Part shown: positions 6,659 to 13,530 of the stretch, one piece after another
Layout of the letters: every line of letters begins with the position of its first letter
Numbering within the stretch: the first letter of the stretch is position 1
The notes under the pieces: model-generated
Database searches by the model: none
The model's input: the letters and a program-made list of their open reading frames with translations, nothing else
Told to the model about the DNA's origin: nothing
Assembly: GCF_945952095.1 (NCBI RefSeq)
Contig: NZ_CAMFHL010000192.1
Coordinates: 1 to 14,296, forward strand
Reading direction: 5' to 3'
DNA from: an uncultured Arsenicibacter sp.
GTDB lineage: Bacteria > Bacteroidota > Bacteroidia > Cytophagales > Spirosomataceae
DNA: 14,296 nucleotides
Translations under genes and position numbers: made by a program

Positions 6659-7939
6659 ATGACCGTCACCCGCACATTGTTTGGTCTTGGCTGTCTGAGC
6701 TTATGGCTCATGAGCTGCCAGACAGAGAGCTCACAGCAATCGAAATTAGATATAACATCCTTACCCAAAGCCTCTGCGGAACAGATGGAGGGGCTGGTCG
6801 AGAAATTTATCGAGGCAAAGGAAGGGGAAACCATTCAGATTCCGGAGGGATATTTTGAACTCAATACGCAGCTGATTCTGGATAAGATCAATAAGGTGAC
6901 GATCCAGGGAGCGGGCATGTACAAAACGGTGCTGTCGTTTAAGAACATCACAACGGGCGGTGAAGGAATGAAAATTGCGGGTAATCAGATTGTTTTACAG
7001 GATTTTACGGTCATGGATGCGCCGGGTGATTGTATCAAAACCCAGCATTGCGAAGGCCTGACTTTCCGTAGAATCAACACGACATGGACCAATCAGGACC
7101 TGAGCAAAAGCGGTACTTACGGGATTTATCCGGTGCAGTGTAAGAATGTGCTGGTCGAAAAATGCGAAGTTTCCCATTCCCGGGACGCCGGTATTTACGT
7201 GGGACAGTCCGAGAACATCATTGTCCGCGATAACCTTGTGTTCGAGAACGTTGCCGGCATCGAAATTGAAAACTCCGATAACGCCGAAGTCTATAACAAC
7301 CTCACCGAGAACAATACCGGCGGGATTCTGATTTTTAACCTGCCGGGGCTGCCGAAGCCGTTCGGATCGCGGACGAAGGTGTACAAGAACACCATTAAGA
7401 ACAATAACCACGAAAACTTTGCGGTTGCCAGTGCCGGTCAGAATGGCAATGCTATTACGATGGTACCTCCGGGGAGCGGTATTATTGTACTGGCGGGCAA
7501 CGAGGTCGATATTTTCGATAACAAGCTGATTGATCACAAAACCATCGGCATCGCCATTGCCAGCTATCACATCACCGATTTGCCGATTCCGAAGCATCCG
7601 GGCTGGTCGCCGTTTACCACCAATGTATATGTACACAACAACAGTTTCGAACGCTCAATCAGTGTGCCGGACCTGACAAAAGACATGGGTAAGCTGGTGG
7701 CAGCCAAGTGTTTTAAATCGCAGGATGTGGTTTACGACGGGATTATCGACGACAGCAAGGGTAAGTCCATTGCGCAGAACCCGATGAATATTTGTGTGCA
7801 GGAAAAGCAGGAAGATCTCCGGTTTACGCGTTTCGAAATCCCGGCAAGCGGTAAACTGTCGGAGATTAAAGCACACAATGATGTCGATAAATTTAAAAGC
7901 TGTACGGTGAAGGTTCAGACAACACCGCCTGCGTTGTAA
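6659..7939 (+). CDS. Right-handed parallel beta-helix lipoprotein, partner of a diheme cytochrome
   Basis: A 426-residue protein with a lipoprotein signal: hydrophobic residues 7-18 and lipobox LMSC with Cys20, so it is probably anchored in the outer membrane. Gln at +2 and an acidic residue at +4 loosely recall a Bacteroidota surface-export signal. From about residue 75 to 330 it is built of beta-helix rungs with Asn ladders, for example VLVEKCEVSHSRDAGIYVG, IIVRDNLVFENVAGIEIE and AEVYNNLTENNTGGILIF. This matches the TIGR03805-type parallel beta-helix family, which I recall occurs in pairs with the SO2930-type cytochrome encoded next, function unknown. The fold is shared with pectate lyases and other polysaccharide-active proteins, but I see no lyase catalytic set. 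It lies 92 bases upstream of its partner on the same strand; the gap holds tandem repeats and a hairpin. Confidence 0.88.
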   Translation: MTVTRTLFGLGCLSLWLMSCQTESSQQSKLDITSLPKASAEQMEGLVEKFIEAKEGETIQIPEGYFELNTQLILDKINKVTIQGAGMYKTVLSFKNITTGGEGMKIAGNQIVLQDFTVMDAPGDCIKTQHCEGLTFRRINTTWTNQDLSKSGTYGIYPVQCKNVLVEKCEVSHSRDAGIYVGQSENIIVRDNLVFENVAGIEIENSDNAEVYNNLTENNTGGILIFNLPGLPKPFGSRTKVYKNTIKNNNHENFAVASAGQNGNAITMVPPGSGIIVLAGNEVDIFDNKLIDHKTIGIAIASYHITDLPIPKHPGWSPFTTNVYVHNNSFERSISVPDLTKDMGKLVAAKCFKSQDVVYDGIIDDSKGKSIAQNPMNICVQEKQEDLRFTRFEIPASGKLSEIKAHNDVDKFKSCTVKVQTTPPAL

Positions 7940-7947
7940 ATGGGCGA

Positions 7948-8017
7948 GCCTGCCGGTTAAATGGGCGACCACATGGGTGCCTGCCGGTTAGATGGGCGAC
8001 CACATGGGGTCGCCCGT
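7948..8017. repeat. 31-bp tandem repeat (two copies plus partial) ending in a hairpin
   Basis: A 30-base unit starting gcctgccggtta occurs at 7948-7977 and 7979-8008, period 31, with one difference (a/g at the 13th base). The fragment aatgggcga at 7939-7947 is a partial third copy. The second copy runs into a hairpin, gggcgacc (7994-8001), 6-base loop, ggtcgccc (8008-8015), extendable by an A-T and a G-T pair to 7992-8017. It fills most of the gap between the beta-helix and cytochrome genes and may set their relative expression. No T-run follows. Confidence 0.8.
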
Positions 8018-8031
8018 ACAGATATGAAAAG

Positions 8032-9132
8032 ATGGATATGCCAAAAAAGAATGCTTTATTGATAGCGGTGGTAGTATTTGCGGGTAGTGTGCTGCATGCC
8101 TGTTTCGTGGGTAATCAGGCCGGTAAACACCCGTCGCAGCTCGATTTTACCACGTTTCCGCTGAAGAAATTATCGGAATACGGCTTTTATGACGGGGACA
8201 TGCGGCAGCTGACCCCCGCTGATAAGGTACTGCCTTATGAGCCCGTTGCTACGCTGTTTACCGATTATGCCTTTAAAAAGCGGTTTGTCTGGATGCCTGA
8301 GGGTACCGCCGCCACCGTTGATGCCAGCCAGCCCGACGACCCGCTTCAGTTTCCGGACAAAACAATCCTGATCAAAAACTTTTATTACCCCGCCGATTTC
8401 GCCAAACCAACCGGTGACCGGCGCATTCTGGAAACGCGGCTGCTCGTAAAAAATGATGGCGTCTGGAAAGCCTATCCCTATCGCTGGAACGATGCGCAGA
8501 CAGATGCTGACTACAAGGTAACGGGGGATGCCATACCGGTAAGCTGGAAAGACGAACAGGGAGCTGCGCATCGGATCACGTATGCTATGCCGAACAAAAA
8601 CCAGTGCAAAAGCTGTCATAATCAGAAAGATGCCTTTGTGCCGATTGGCCCGAAAGTAAAGCAACTGAACCACAGCATTGCGTATGGGGATACGGCTGAA
8701 AATCAGTTGACGCGTTGGATGAAGGTCGGTTACCTGAAAGCAACACCGGAAGCACTTGCGGCCATTCAGCCACTGGTGGCCATGCAGGATTCGAAGGCTT
8801 CGCTTGATGCCCGCGCCCGTTCGTACCTGGATGTCAACTGCGGACACTGCCACAATCCGAAAGGCCCCGCCTCAACCTCGGGCTTATACCTGAACTACGA
8901 GCAGCGGGACCCGTTTCATTGGGGCGTACTGAAATCGCCGGTTGCGGCCGGTATCGGGGCGGGAACGTTCAAATTTGACGTTAATCCGGGTCACGGCAAG
9001 GCGTCGATCATGACCTACCGGATGAATTCAGTCCATCCGGGGATCATGATGCCTGAAATCGGCCGCGTCAGCATCCACAACGAGGGCGTCGCGCTGATCG
9101 AAGCATGGATCGACGGGCTGGAGAAAAAGTAA
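8032..9132 (+). CDS. SO2930-like diheme c-type cytochrome lipoprotein
   Basis: A 366-residue protein with a lipoprotein signal: hydrophobic residues 9-21 and lipobox LHAC with Cys24, so it is exported and membrane-anchored. Two heme c motifs are visible: CKSCH at 192-196 and CGHCH at 270-274. Mets in HPGIMMPEIG (339-340) and TYRM upstream are candidate axial ligands of the second heme. The N-terminal 170 residues (LSEYGFYDGDM, YEPVATLFTDYAFKKRFVWMPEG, AYPYRWN) match, as I recall, the TIGR03806/SO2930 family, whose members regularly pair with TIGR03805 beta-helix proteins; the pair's role is unknown. It presumably moves electrons outside the cytoplasm. The start could be ATG 8032 or ATG 8038, with no effect on the mature protein. 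It ends facing the GH20 gene, with a long inverted repeat between them. Confidence 0.9.
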   Translation: MDMPKKNALLIAVVVFAGSVLHACFVGNQAGKHPSQLDFTTFPLKKLSEYGFYDGDMRQLTPADKVLPYEPVATLFTDYAFKKRFVWMPEGTAATVDASQPDDPLQFPDKTILIKNFYYPADFAKPTGDRRILETRLLVKNDGVWKAYPYRWNDAQTDADYKVTGDAIPVSWKDEQGAAHRITYAMPNKNQCKSCHNQKDAFVPIGPKVKQLNHSIAYGDTAENQLTRWMKVGYLKATPEALAAIQPLVAMQDSKASLDARARSYLDVNCGHCHNPKGPASTSGLYLNYEQRDPFHWGVLKSPVAAGIGAGTFKFDVNPGHGKASIMTYRMNSVHPGIMMPEIGRVSIHNEGVALIEAWIDGLEKK

Positions 9133-9202
9133 TGGATAATGAACAATGAGTAATGATGAAGAGCCGGTTACATTGGACATTACTCATTACCCATTATTCA
9201 TT
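9131..9202. repeat. 25-bp imperfect inverted repeat between convergent genes
   Basis: Arms 9131-9155 and 9178-9202 are complementary at 21 of 25 positions, with an uninterrupted 11-bp core (aatgagtaatg, 9145-9155 with 9178-9188) around a 22-base loop. It occupies the whole gap between the cytochrome stop (9130-9132) and the GH20 stop (9204-9206). A bidirectional transcript end is likely from the position, although no T-run is present. Confidence 0.75.
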
Positions 9203-9203
9203 C

Positions 9204-11483
9204 TTAATGCGTAAACCAGCTGTCGGGAATAGCAGCAGGGGCTGAGCCGTTGACGCTATAGTTGAGCTTCAGGGTAAAGCCACCACCGCCTTCGATGAAA
9301 TCGGCTTCGAACGGATGCTTGCCCTTCGCCAGTGCGACCTGCCCGCTTTTTTCAACCGGGGCGTGATTCCCGTCATTATCGACCACCAGCCGGTTGGCAA
9401 TCCGAAGCACACCGCCATCGTCGCAGGTATAGAAAAAGCTGTAAACACCGGTTTCAGGTACGCTCAGATACCCACGGAAACGGGTGCCGAAGCTCGGCGC
9501 CGTCACGGTCTTCGGTACTGTCAGGTTGTTAATCAGATACGTGCTGTCGGCAGGCAGACCTTTCATGAACGTAGTCGCTTTAAAGTACTTTTTCAGCAGT
9601 TCACAGGTTAAGCCCGGTTGCGTACCGGCCGGTGTAACGGCCTGGGCATAAGCCTGCTGCTGGTAGCGGAGTGTGTAAATGTCGCCGCGGATGCCCGATG
9701 GCGTAAAGGCCGCTACCTGAACCGTCTGCGGCTTGTCAATCGTCAGAGCAGCAGGCAGTTCCTTCGAGGTTGCTGTGGGCGGGGTGCCGTCTGTGGTGTA
9801 CCGTAATATATAGCTGGTCAGGGGCTTGTTGATGCTGAGCGTAGCCTTGTCAACAAAGACGTTTTCTTCCGTAAAGCCGGTCAGGTCGGGCAGGCGGTAA
9901 TGAATGCCCATTTTTTCCATGCGCAGAAAGTGTTGTAACAGTCGCTGTTGGTATGCCGGATAGTCTTTTTTCGCCGACCAGACCATCTCGGCCAGTGCTG
10001 TCATGCGGGGCATACTCATGTAATCGACGCGGTTCTCTGTCGGGATGTATTCCGTCCAGATGTTGGCCTGCGCGCCCAGAAACTGCCCTCTCTGGCTGGC
10101 GGGAATACCCTCCGGAACCACCGGCAGGTTGTAGACGTTTTCGACCGACTGAATGTTTGGCTGGCTGTCGAAGTACAGTTGGCTGACGGGTGTCATCACC
10201 ACGTTATTGCCGTTTTGGGCGGCCTTTTGCGGCGCGTTCTTTAACCAGCTGCGCCAGTACATGACCGTTGATGACGGCTTCAGGCCACCCTCCAGTGCAT
10301 CGTCCCAGACCATGAGTTTTTTACCCTTCGACTGCACAAACTGTTCGATCCGGTGGACGAAATAGCTTTGCAGCTCCTCCACGTTGTTCAGCTTTTCGCG
10401 CTTCATCAGTTCCAGGCAGGCTGGTGTCTTCGCCCATGTCGACTTCTCGACTTCATCAGCGCCGATATGCACATACTGACTTGGAAACAAGGCGATTATT
10501 TCGCTCAGCACGGTTTCCATAAACGTGTATGTCGGTTCATTACAAGGGCAAACCGGAACAGAAAAGGTCTTCCCCCAGCCATCCTGACCGGTGCAGCTCA
10601 GAAACGGATAGGCTTTGATGGCGGCGCTCAGGTGACCCGGCATGTCGATTTCCGGTACAATGTCGATGTGCCGGGCCGCCGCATAGGCGATAAGGTCCCG
10701 CATCTGTGCCTGGGTATAAAAGCCACCATATTGCGTCTGTCCGTCCTGTTGGCGGATAAACTGCTTCGGGAGGTCAAAATCGGGGTTGGTGACAGCGCGC
10801 TTCAACACGACCGAATCCTGGTTGTTAAACGTCCGCCAACCACCAATGGAACTCAGTTTGGGATAGGCTTTGATTTCAATCCGCCAGCCCTGATCGTCGG
10901 TCAGGTGCAGGTGAAAGGTGTTGAATTTATAGAGTGCCAGCCGGTCGATGAATGTTTTGAGGTAGTCGATGGAGTAAAAATGCCGGGAAACATCGAGGTG
11001 CATGCCACGCCACGCATAGGCCGGCTGATCCTGAATGGTAACGGCCGGTAGTGTCAGGGAGGCAACCGGTTTGGCCGGTTTTTCAATATGGACCGGCAGT
11101 AACTGACGAATGGTCTGAATGGCACGGAACATACCCGCCGGCTGACCGGCTTTCAGCGTAATTTGTTGCGGTGTAATGCGCAAAACGTATCCTTCTGCCG
11201 AGGTAATGGAAGGGTCATGTTGTAGCAGGATTTTGGTGCCGGAGCCATTGGCTGACAGCTGTTTGCCGAGGGCAGGCCGGAGCAGTTCCTGTAACTGCTG
11301 TCCTTCACCGGCAAAGCGTTTGTCCTGAACGAGCAGTGCCGTGTTGGCTGTAATGGTAAACTGTCCGGCCGCCGGTACCAGCGACGTCGGGAATGGAATA
11401 ATCGGATAACGTTGAGATGGGTCCTGCGCCTGCGCCAGCACAGAGAGGGCACACAGGAGAATGATGGAAAAAAATCGTTGCAT
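9204..11483 (-). CDS. Secreted beta-N-acetylhexosaminidase, GH20, with C-terminal PA14 domain
   Basis: A 759-residue protein that removes terminal N-acetylglucosamine or N-acetylgalactosamine from chitin fragments or glycans, by substrate-assisted catalysis in this family. Order of parts: Sec signal at 1-18 (MQRFFSIILLCALSVLAQA); GH20 N-terminal domain at about 20-145; catalytic barrel with GMHLDVSRHFYS, FHLHLTDDQGWRIEI and the catalytic pair Asp343-Glu344 in HIGADEVEKSTW; a chitobiase C-terminal-like segment (TTDGTPPTA, near 560); then a PA14 domain from about 623 (GTRFRGYLSVPETGVYSFF, DDGGVLRIANRLVVDN), a likely sugar-binding module. ATG 11483 is chosen because it gives a proper signal peptide; the frame stays open upstream to 11588, but that stretch contains a hairpin and a -7 word. 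The gene stands alone. Confidence 0.94.
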   Translation of the reverse strand: MQRFFSIILLCALSVLAQAQDPSQRYPIIPFPTSLVPAAGQFTITANTALLVQDKRFAGEGQQLQELLRPALGKQLSANGSGTKILLQHDPSITSAEGYVLRITPQQITLKAGQPAGMFRAIQTIRQLLPVHIEKPAKPVASLTLPAVTIQDQPAYAWRGMHLDVSRHFYSIDYLKTFIDRLALYKFNTFHLHLTDDQGWRIEIKAYPKLSSIGGWRTFNNQDSVVLKRAVTNPDFDLPKQFIRQQDGQTQYGGFYTQAQMRDLIAYAAARHIDIVPEIDMPGHLSAAIKAYPFLSCTGQDGWGKTFSVPVCPCNEPTYTFMETVLSEIIALFPSQYVHIGADEVEKSTWAKTPACLELMKREKLNNVEELQSYFVHRIEQFVQSKGKKLMVWDDALEGGLKPSSTVMYWRSWLKNAPQKAAQNGNNVVMTPVSQLYFDSQPNIQSVENVYNLPVVPEGIPASQRGQFLGAQANIWTEYIPTENRVDYMSMPRMTALAEMVWSAKKDYPAYQQRLLQHFLRMEKMGIHYRLPDLTGFTEENVFVDKATLSINKPLTSYILRYTTDGTPPTATSKELPAALTIDKPQTVQVAAFTPSGIRGDIYTLRYQQQAYAQAVTPAGTQPGLTCELLKKYFKATTFMKGLPADSTYLINNLTVPKTVTAPSFGTRFRGYLSVPETGVYSFFYTCDDGGVLRIANRLVVDNDGNHAPVEKSGQVALAKGKHPFEADFIEGGGGFTLKLNYSVNGSAPAAIPDSWFTH

Positions 11484-11499
11484 TGAAAAACAAGATAGC

Positions 11500-11517
11500 G
11501 ACAAGACACGTCTTGTC
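11500..11517. repeat. Short inverted repeat in the GH20 leader, copy 1 of a duplicated element
   Basis: gacaaga (11500-11506) and tcttgtc (11511-11517) form a 7-bp stem with loop cacg, preceded by tagc. The ten bases tagcgacaag (11496-11505) recur at 11596-11605 in the second copy. In that copy the stem extends further, so copy 1 has decayed on its right side. It lies 17 bases before the GH20 ATG, in the probable 5' leader. Confidence 0.6.
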
Positions 11518-11557
11518 TGTTTGCAGTACGTTGATCGGTCAGGATATACCCGGCTGG

Positions 11558-11565
11558 CAAAATTA
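11558..11565 (-). promoter_or_regulatory. Candidate Bacteroidota -7 promoter element for GH20
   Basis: On the - strand these bases read TAATTTTG, an exact TAnnTTTG match, 74 bases before the ATG at 11483. No clear -33 TTG at the usual spacing. If real, transcription starts near 11550 and the leader includes the 11500-11517 hairpin. It also argues against a start codon at 11588. Confidence 0.4.
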
Positions 11566-11588
11566 GAGGAATAATACAGACAGGGCAT

Positions 11589-11622
11589 AAAAAAGTAGCG
11601 ACAAGGTATGCCTTGTCGCTAC
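11589..11622 (-). terminator. Intrinsic terminator of the GMC oxidoreductase unit
   Basis: Arms 11595-11606 (gtagcgacaagg) and 11611-11622 are a perfect 12-bp stem with a 4-base loop. On the - strand the stem is followed at once by six T (A-run 11589-11594 on the + strand). It starts 27 bases after the GMC stop codon. Stem, tight loop and T-run together make a good rho-independent terminator. The stem is also copy 2 of the element at 11500-11517. Confidence 0.85.
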
Positions 11623-11649
11623 AGGAATTGATCAGAAACCAATAATGGC

Positions 11650-13362
11650 TTACAAATTCTGTTTCTTCATCTCCTTCACCGCATAGTCGGCTGCGCGGGC
11701 GGAGAACGCCATATAGGTCAGGGACGGGTTCTGCGTCGAGGTAGAGGTCATGCTGGCGCCGTCGGTGACGAACACGTTTTTACAGGCATGTAGCTGATGC
11801 CACTTGTTAAGCATCGACGTTTTAGGGTCTTTGCCCATCCGGACGCCGCCCATTTCGTGAATATCAAGGCCCGGATTCCGGTGGTCGTCGCGGACGCGGA
11901 TGTTTTTGAAACCCGCCGCCGTAAACATCTCGGTCATCTGCTCCTGATAGTCCTTTACCATCTTATCGTCGTTTTCGTCGTAGTCGATGGAAATTTTCAG
12001 CTGCGGAATACCAAACGGGTCTTTCAGGCCCTTGTCCAGCGCCACGTAGTTGCTTTCCTTCGGAATGGTTTCGCCCATCATGTGAGAGCCGACATGCCAG
12101 CCGCCCAGCTGCGGGTTCACCAGATTGTCTTTCAGGCTCACACCGTGGCCTTCCTGATTGGTCCGCGAATTGCGGCCGGCCGAGAAACCGGCGGCGTACC
12201 CCCGTAAGAAATCGGTCTCTTGCTTGAACACGTTCCGGAAACGAGGAATATACGGACTGTTTGGCCGGCGGCCTTCGGTTGTCGAGTCAAGGAAGCCGTC
12301 GTATTCGCCCGAGATACCACCGCGGTAGTTGTGGAAAGCCACGTATTTACCCAACACGCCACTATCATTACCCAGCCCGTTCGGAAACCGGTTCGACGTG
12401 GAGTTCAGCAGGATCAGGTTTGAGTTCAGGGCCGCCGCGTTGACGAAGATGATGCGGGCGTAGAACTCGATCATCTGTTTGGTGTTGGCATCAATAACGC
12501 GGACACCCGTTGCTTTCCCTTTTTTCTCGTCGTAAATGATCGAGTGAACGACCGAGTCCGGACGCAGGGTCAGTTTCTTCGTTTTCATCGCCCACGGGAT
12601 GGTCGAGGCGTTGCTGCTGAAATAGCCGCCGTACGGACAACCGCGCTCGCAGATGGTCCGGTGCTGGCATTGAGCCCGGCCCTGCTGCATGTGGATCGGG
12701 TTCGGTTTGGTAATATGCGCTGCGCGGCCCATAATCACATGGCGGTCTTTGTACTTACCGGCCATCTGCTGGCTGAAGTATTTTTCGACGCAGTTCCACT
12801 GGTGAGGGGGCAGAAACTCGCCGTCGGGCAGGGTGGCCAGGCCGTCCTTGTTGCCCGAAATGCCGGCAAACTTTTCAACGTAGCTGTACCAAGGCGCCAG
12901 ATCAGCATACCGGATCGGCCAGTCAACGGCAAAACCGTCGCGGGCCGGACCTTCAAAGTCGAAGTCGCTCCAGCGCTGGGTCTGACGGGCCCACATCAGC
13001 GATTTCCCGCCGACCTGATAGCCGCGTATCCAGTCAAAGGGTTTTTCCTGTACATATGGATGCTCGGCGTCTTTGACAAAAAACTGGGTGGTGCCTTCGT
13101 AAAACGCGTAGCATTTGCTGATGATCGGGTTCGCTTTTTTTACGTCCAGCGGCAACTGATTCCGGTGTTCGAACTCCCAGGGCTGCATCATCGTGGTCGG
13201 GTAGTCGGCAATGTGGCGGACATCGCGTCCCCGTTCCAGCACCAGTGTTCGTAATCCTTTTTCGGTTAATTCTTTGGCAGCCCATCCGCCGCTAATGCCG
13301 GATCCGATGACAATGGCGTCGTAGGTGGTTGCTGCTTTTACATCAATATTGAAATTTGCCAT
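11650..13362 (-). CDS. FAD-dependent GMC oxidoreductase, sugar/alcohol dehydrogenase type
   Basis: A 570-residue protein. The N-terminus has the FAD-binding motif IGSGISGG (Gly20, Gly22, Gly25) followed by LVLERG. The C-terminal GMC domain has IHEMGGVRMG with His502 and STQNPSLT with Asn545, the usual catalytic His/Asn pair. Cys232, Cys238 and Cys242 (CQHRTICERGCPYGG) resemble the [3Fe-4S] site of bacterial FAD-glucose dehydrogenases, pointing to a dehydrogenase passing electrons to a cytochrome rather than to oxygen. No signal peptide is visible; in this family the catalytic subunit can be exported with the Tat-signal small subunit, encoded just upstream here (168-base gap). Substrate unknown, probably a sugar or polyol. 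ATG 13362 is chosen over 13407 because the FAD motif then sits at the usual distance. Transcription ends at the stem-loop at 11589-11622. Confidence 0.9.
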   Translation of the reverse strand: MANFNIDVKAATTYDAIVIGSGISGGWAAKELTEKGLRTLVLERGRDVRHIADYPTTMMQPWEFEHRNQLPLDVKKANPIISKCYAFYEGTTQFFVKDAEHPYVQEKPFDWIRGYQVGGKSLMWARQTQRWSDFDFEGPARDGFAVDWPIRYADLAPWYSYVEKFAGISGNKDGLATLPDGEFLPPHQWNCVEKYFSQQMAGKYKDRHVIMGRAAHITKPNPIHMQQGRAQCQHRTICERGCPYGGYFSSNASTIPWAMKTKKLTLRPDSVVHSIIYDEKKGKATGVRVIDANTKQMIEFYARIIFVNAAALNSNLILLNSTSNRFPNGLGNDSGVLGKYVAFHNYRGGISGEYDGFLDSTTEGRRPNSPYIPRFRNVFKQETDFLRGYAAGFSAGRNSRTNQEGHGVSLKDNLVNPQLGGWHVGSHMMGETIPKESNYVALDKGLKDPFGIPQLKISIDYDENDDKMVKDYQEQMTEMFTAAGFKNIRVRDDHRNPGLDIHEMGGVRMGKDPKTSMLNKWHQLHACKNVFVTDGASMTSTSTQNPSLTYMAFSARAADYAVKEMKKQNL

Positions 13363-13435
13363 GATAACAGGGGCAATGAGAAGCTGAAAAAGTTTTTCAC
13401 CACACAACCATATGCACCGTTTTTCTGATATGCCC

Positions 13436-13502
13436 TATGTGTCTATGTGGTAAGATCGAATTGATTTAAAGGGAATAATATTTTATACCACATAGCCACA
13501 TA
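13436..13502. repeat. 17-bp imperfect inverted repeat between the two dehydrogenase subunit genes
   Basis: Arms 13436-13452 (tatgtgtctatgtggta) and 13486-13502 are complementary at 16 of 17 positions around a 33-base AT-rich loop. It lies inside what should be a single transcript, between the subunit-3 gene stop (13531) and the GMC start (13362). It may adjust the ratio of the two subunits or be a dispersed palindromic element that inserted there. Confidence 0.75.
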
Positions 13503-13530
13503 AGAAAACATAGTTATATGGTATGTCCGT

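Noticed and set aside
6995..7636. 213-codon open frame opposite the beta-helix gene
   Set aside because: The regular rung pattern of the sense gene produces a repetitive antisense reading (many Val, Ile, Asn); not a real protein.
7939..8017. Tandem 31-base units considered as a small CRISPR array
   Set aside because: The copies abut with one base between them, with no variable spacers, and no cas genes are present.
10353..11051. 232-codon open frame opposite the GH20 catalytic domain
   Set aside because: Fully antisense to the catalytic barrel; no domain, no start context.
3437..11483. Polysaccharide utilisation locus
   Set aside because: Two glycoside hydrolases are present, but no SusC/SusD pair, sugar transporter or regulator gene is seen in the window, and they are separated by unrelated genes on the other strand.
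11484..11588. N-terminal extension of the GH20 gene to ATG 11588
   Set aside because: The 35 added residues are not signal-like and overlap a -7 promoter word and a hairpin; ATG 11483 gives a standard signal peptide.
12544..13254. 236-codon open frame opposite the GMC oxidoreductase
   Set aside because: Antisense shadow of a conserved enzyme; nothing recognisable in the translation.
13363..13407. N-terminal extension of the GMC gene to ATG 13407
   Set aside because: The 15 added residues could be read as slightly hydrophobic but do not form a signal peptide; export with the Tat-signal partner fits the shorter start.
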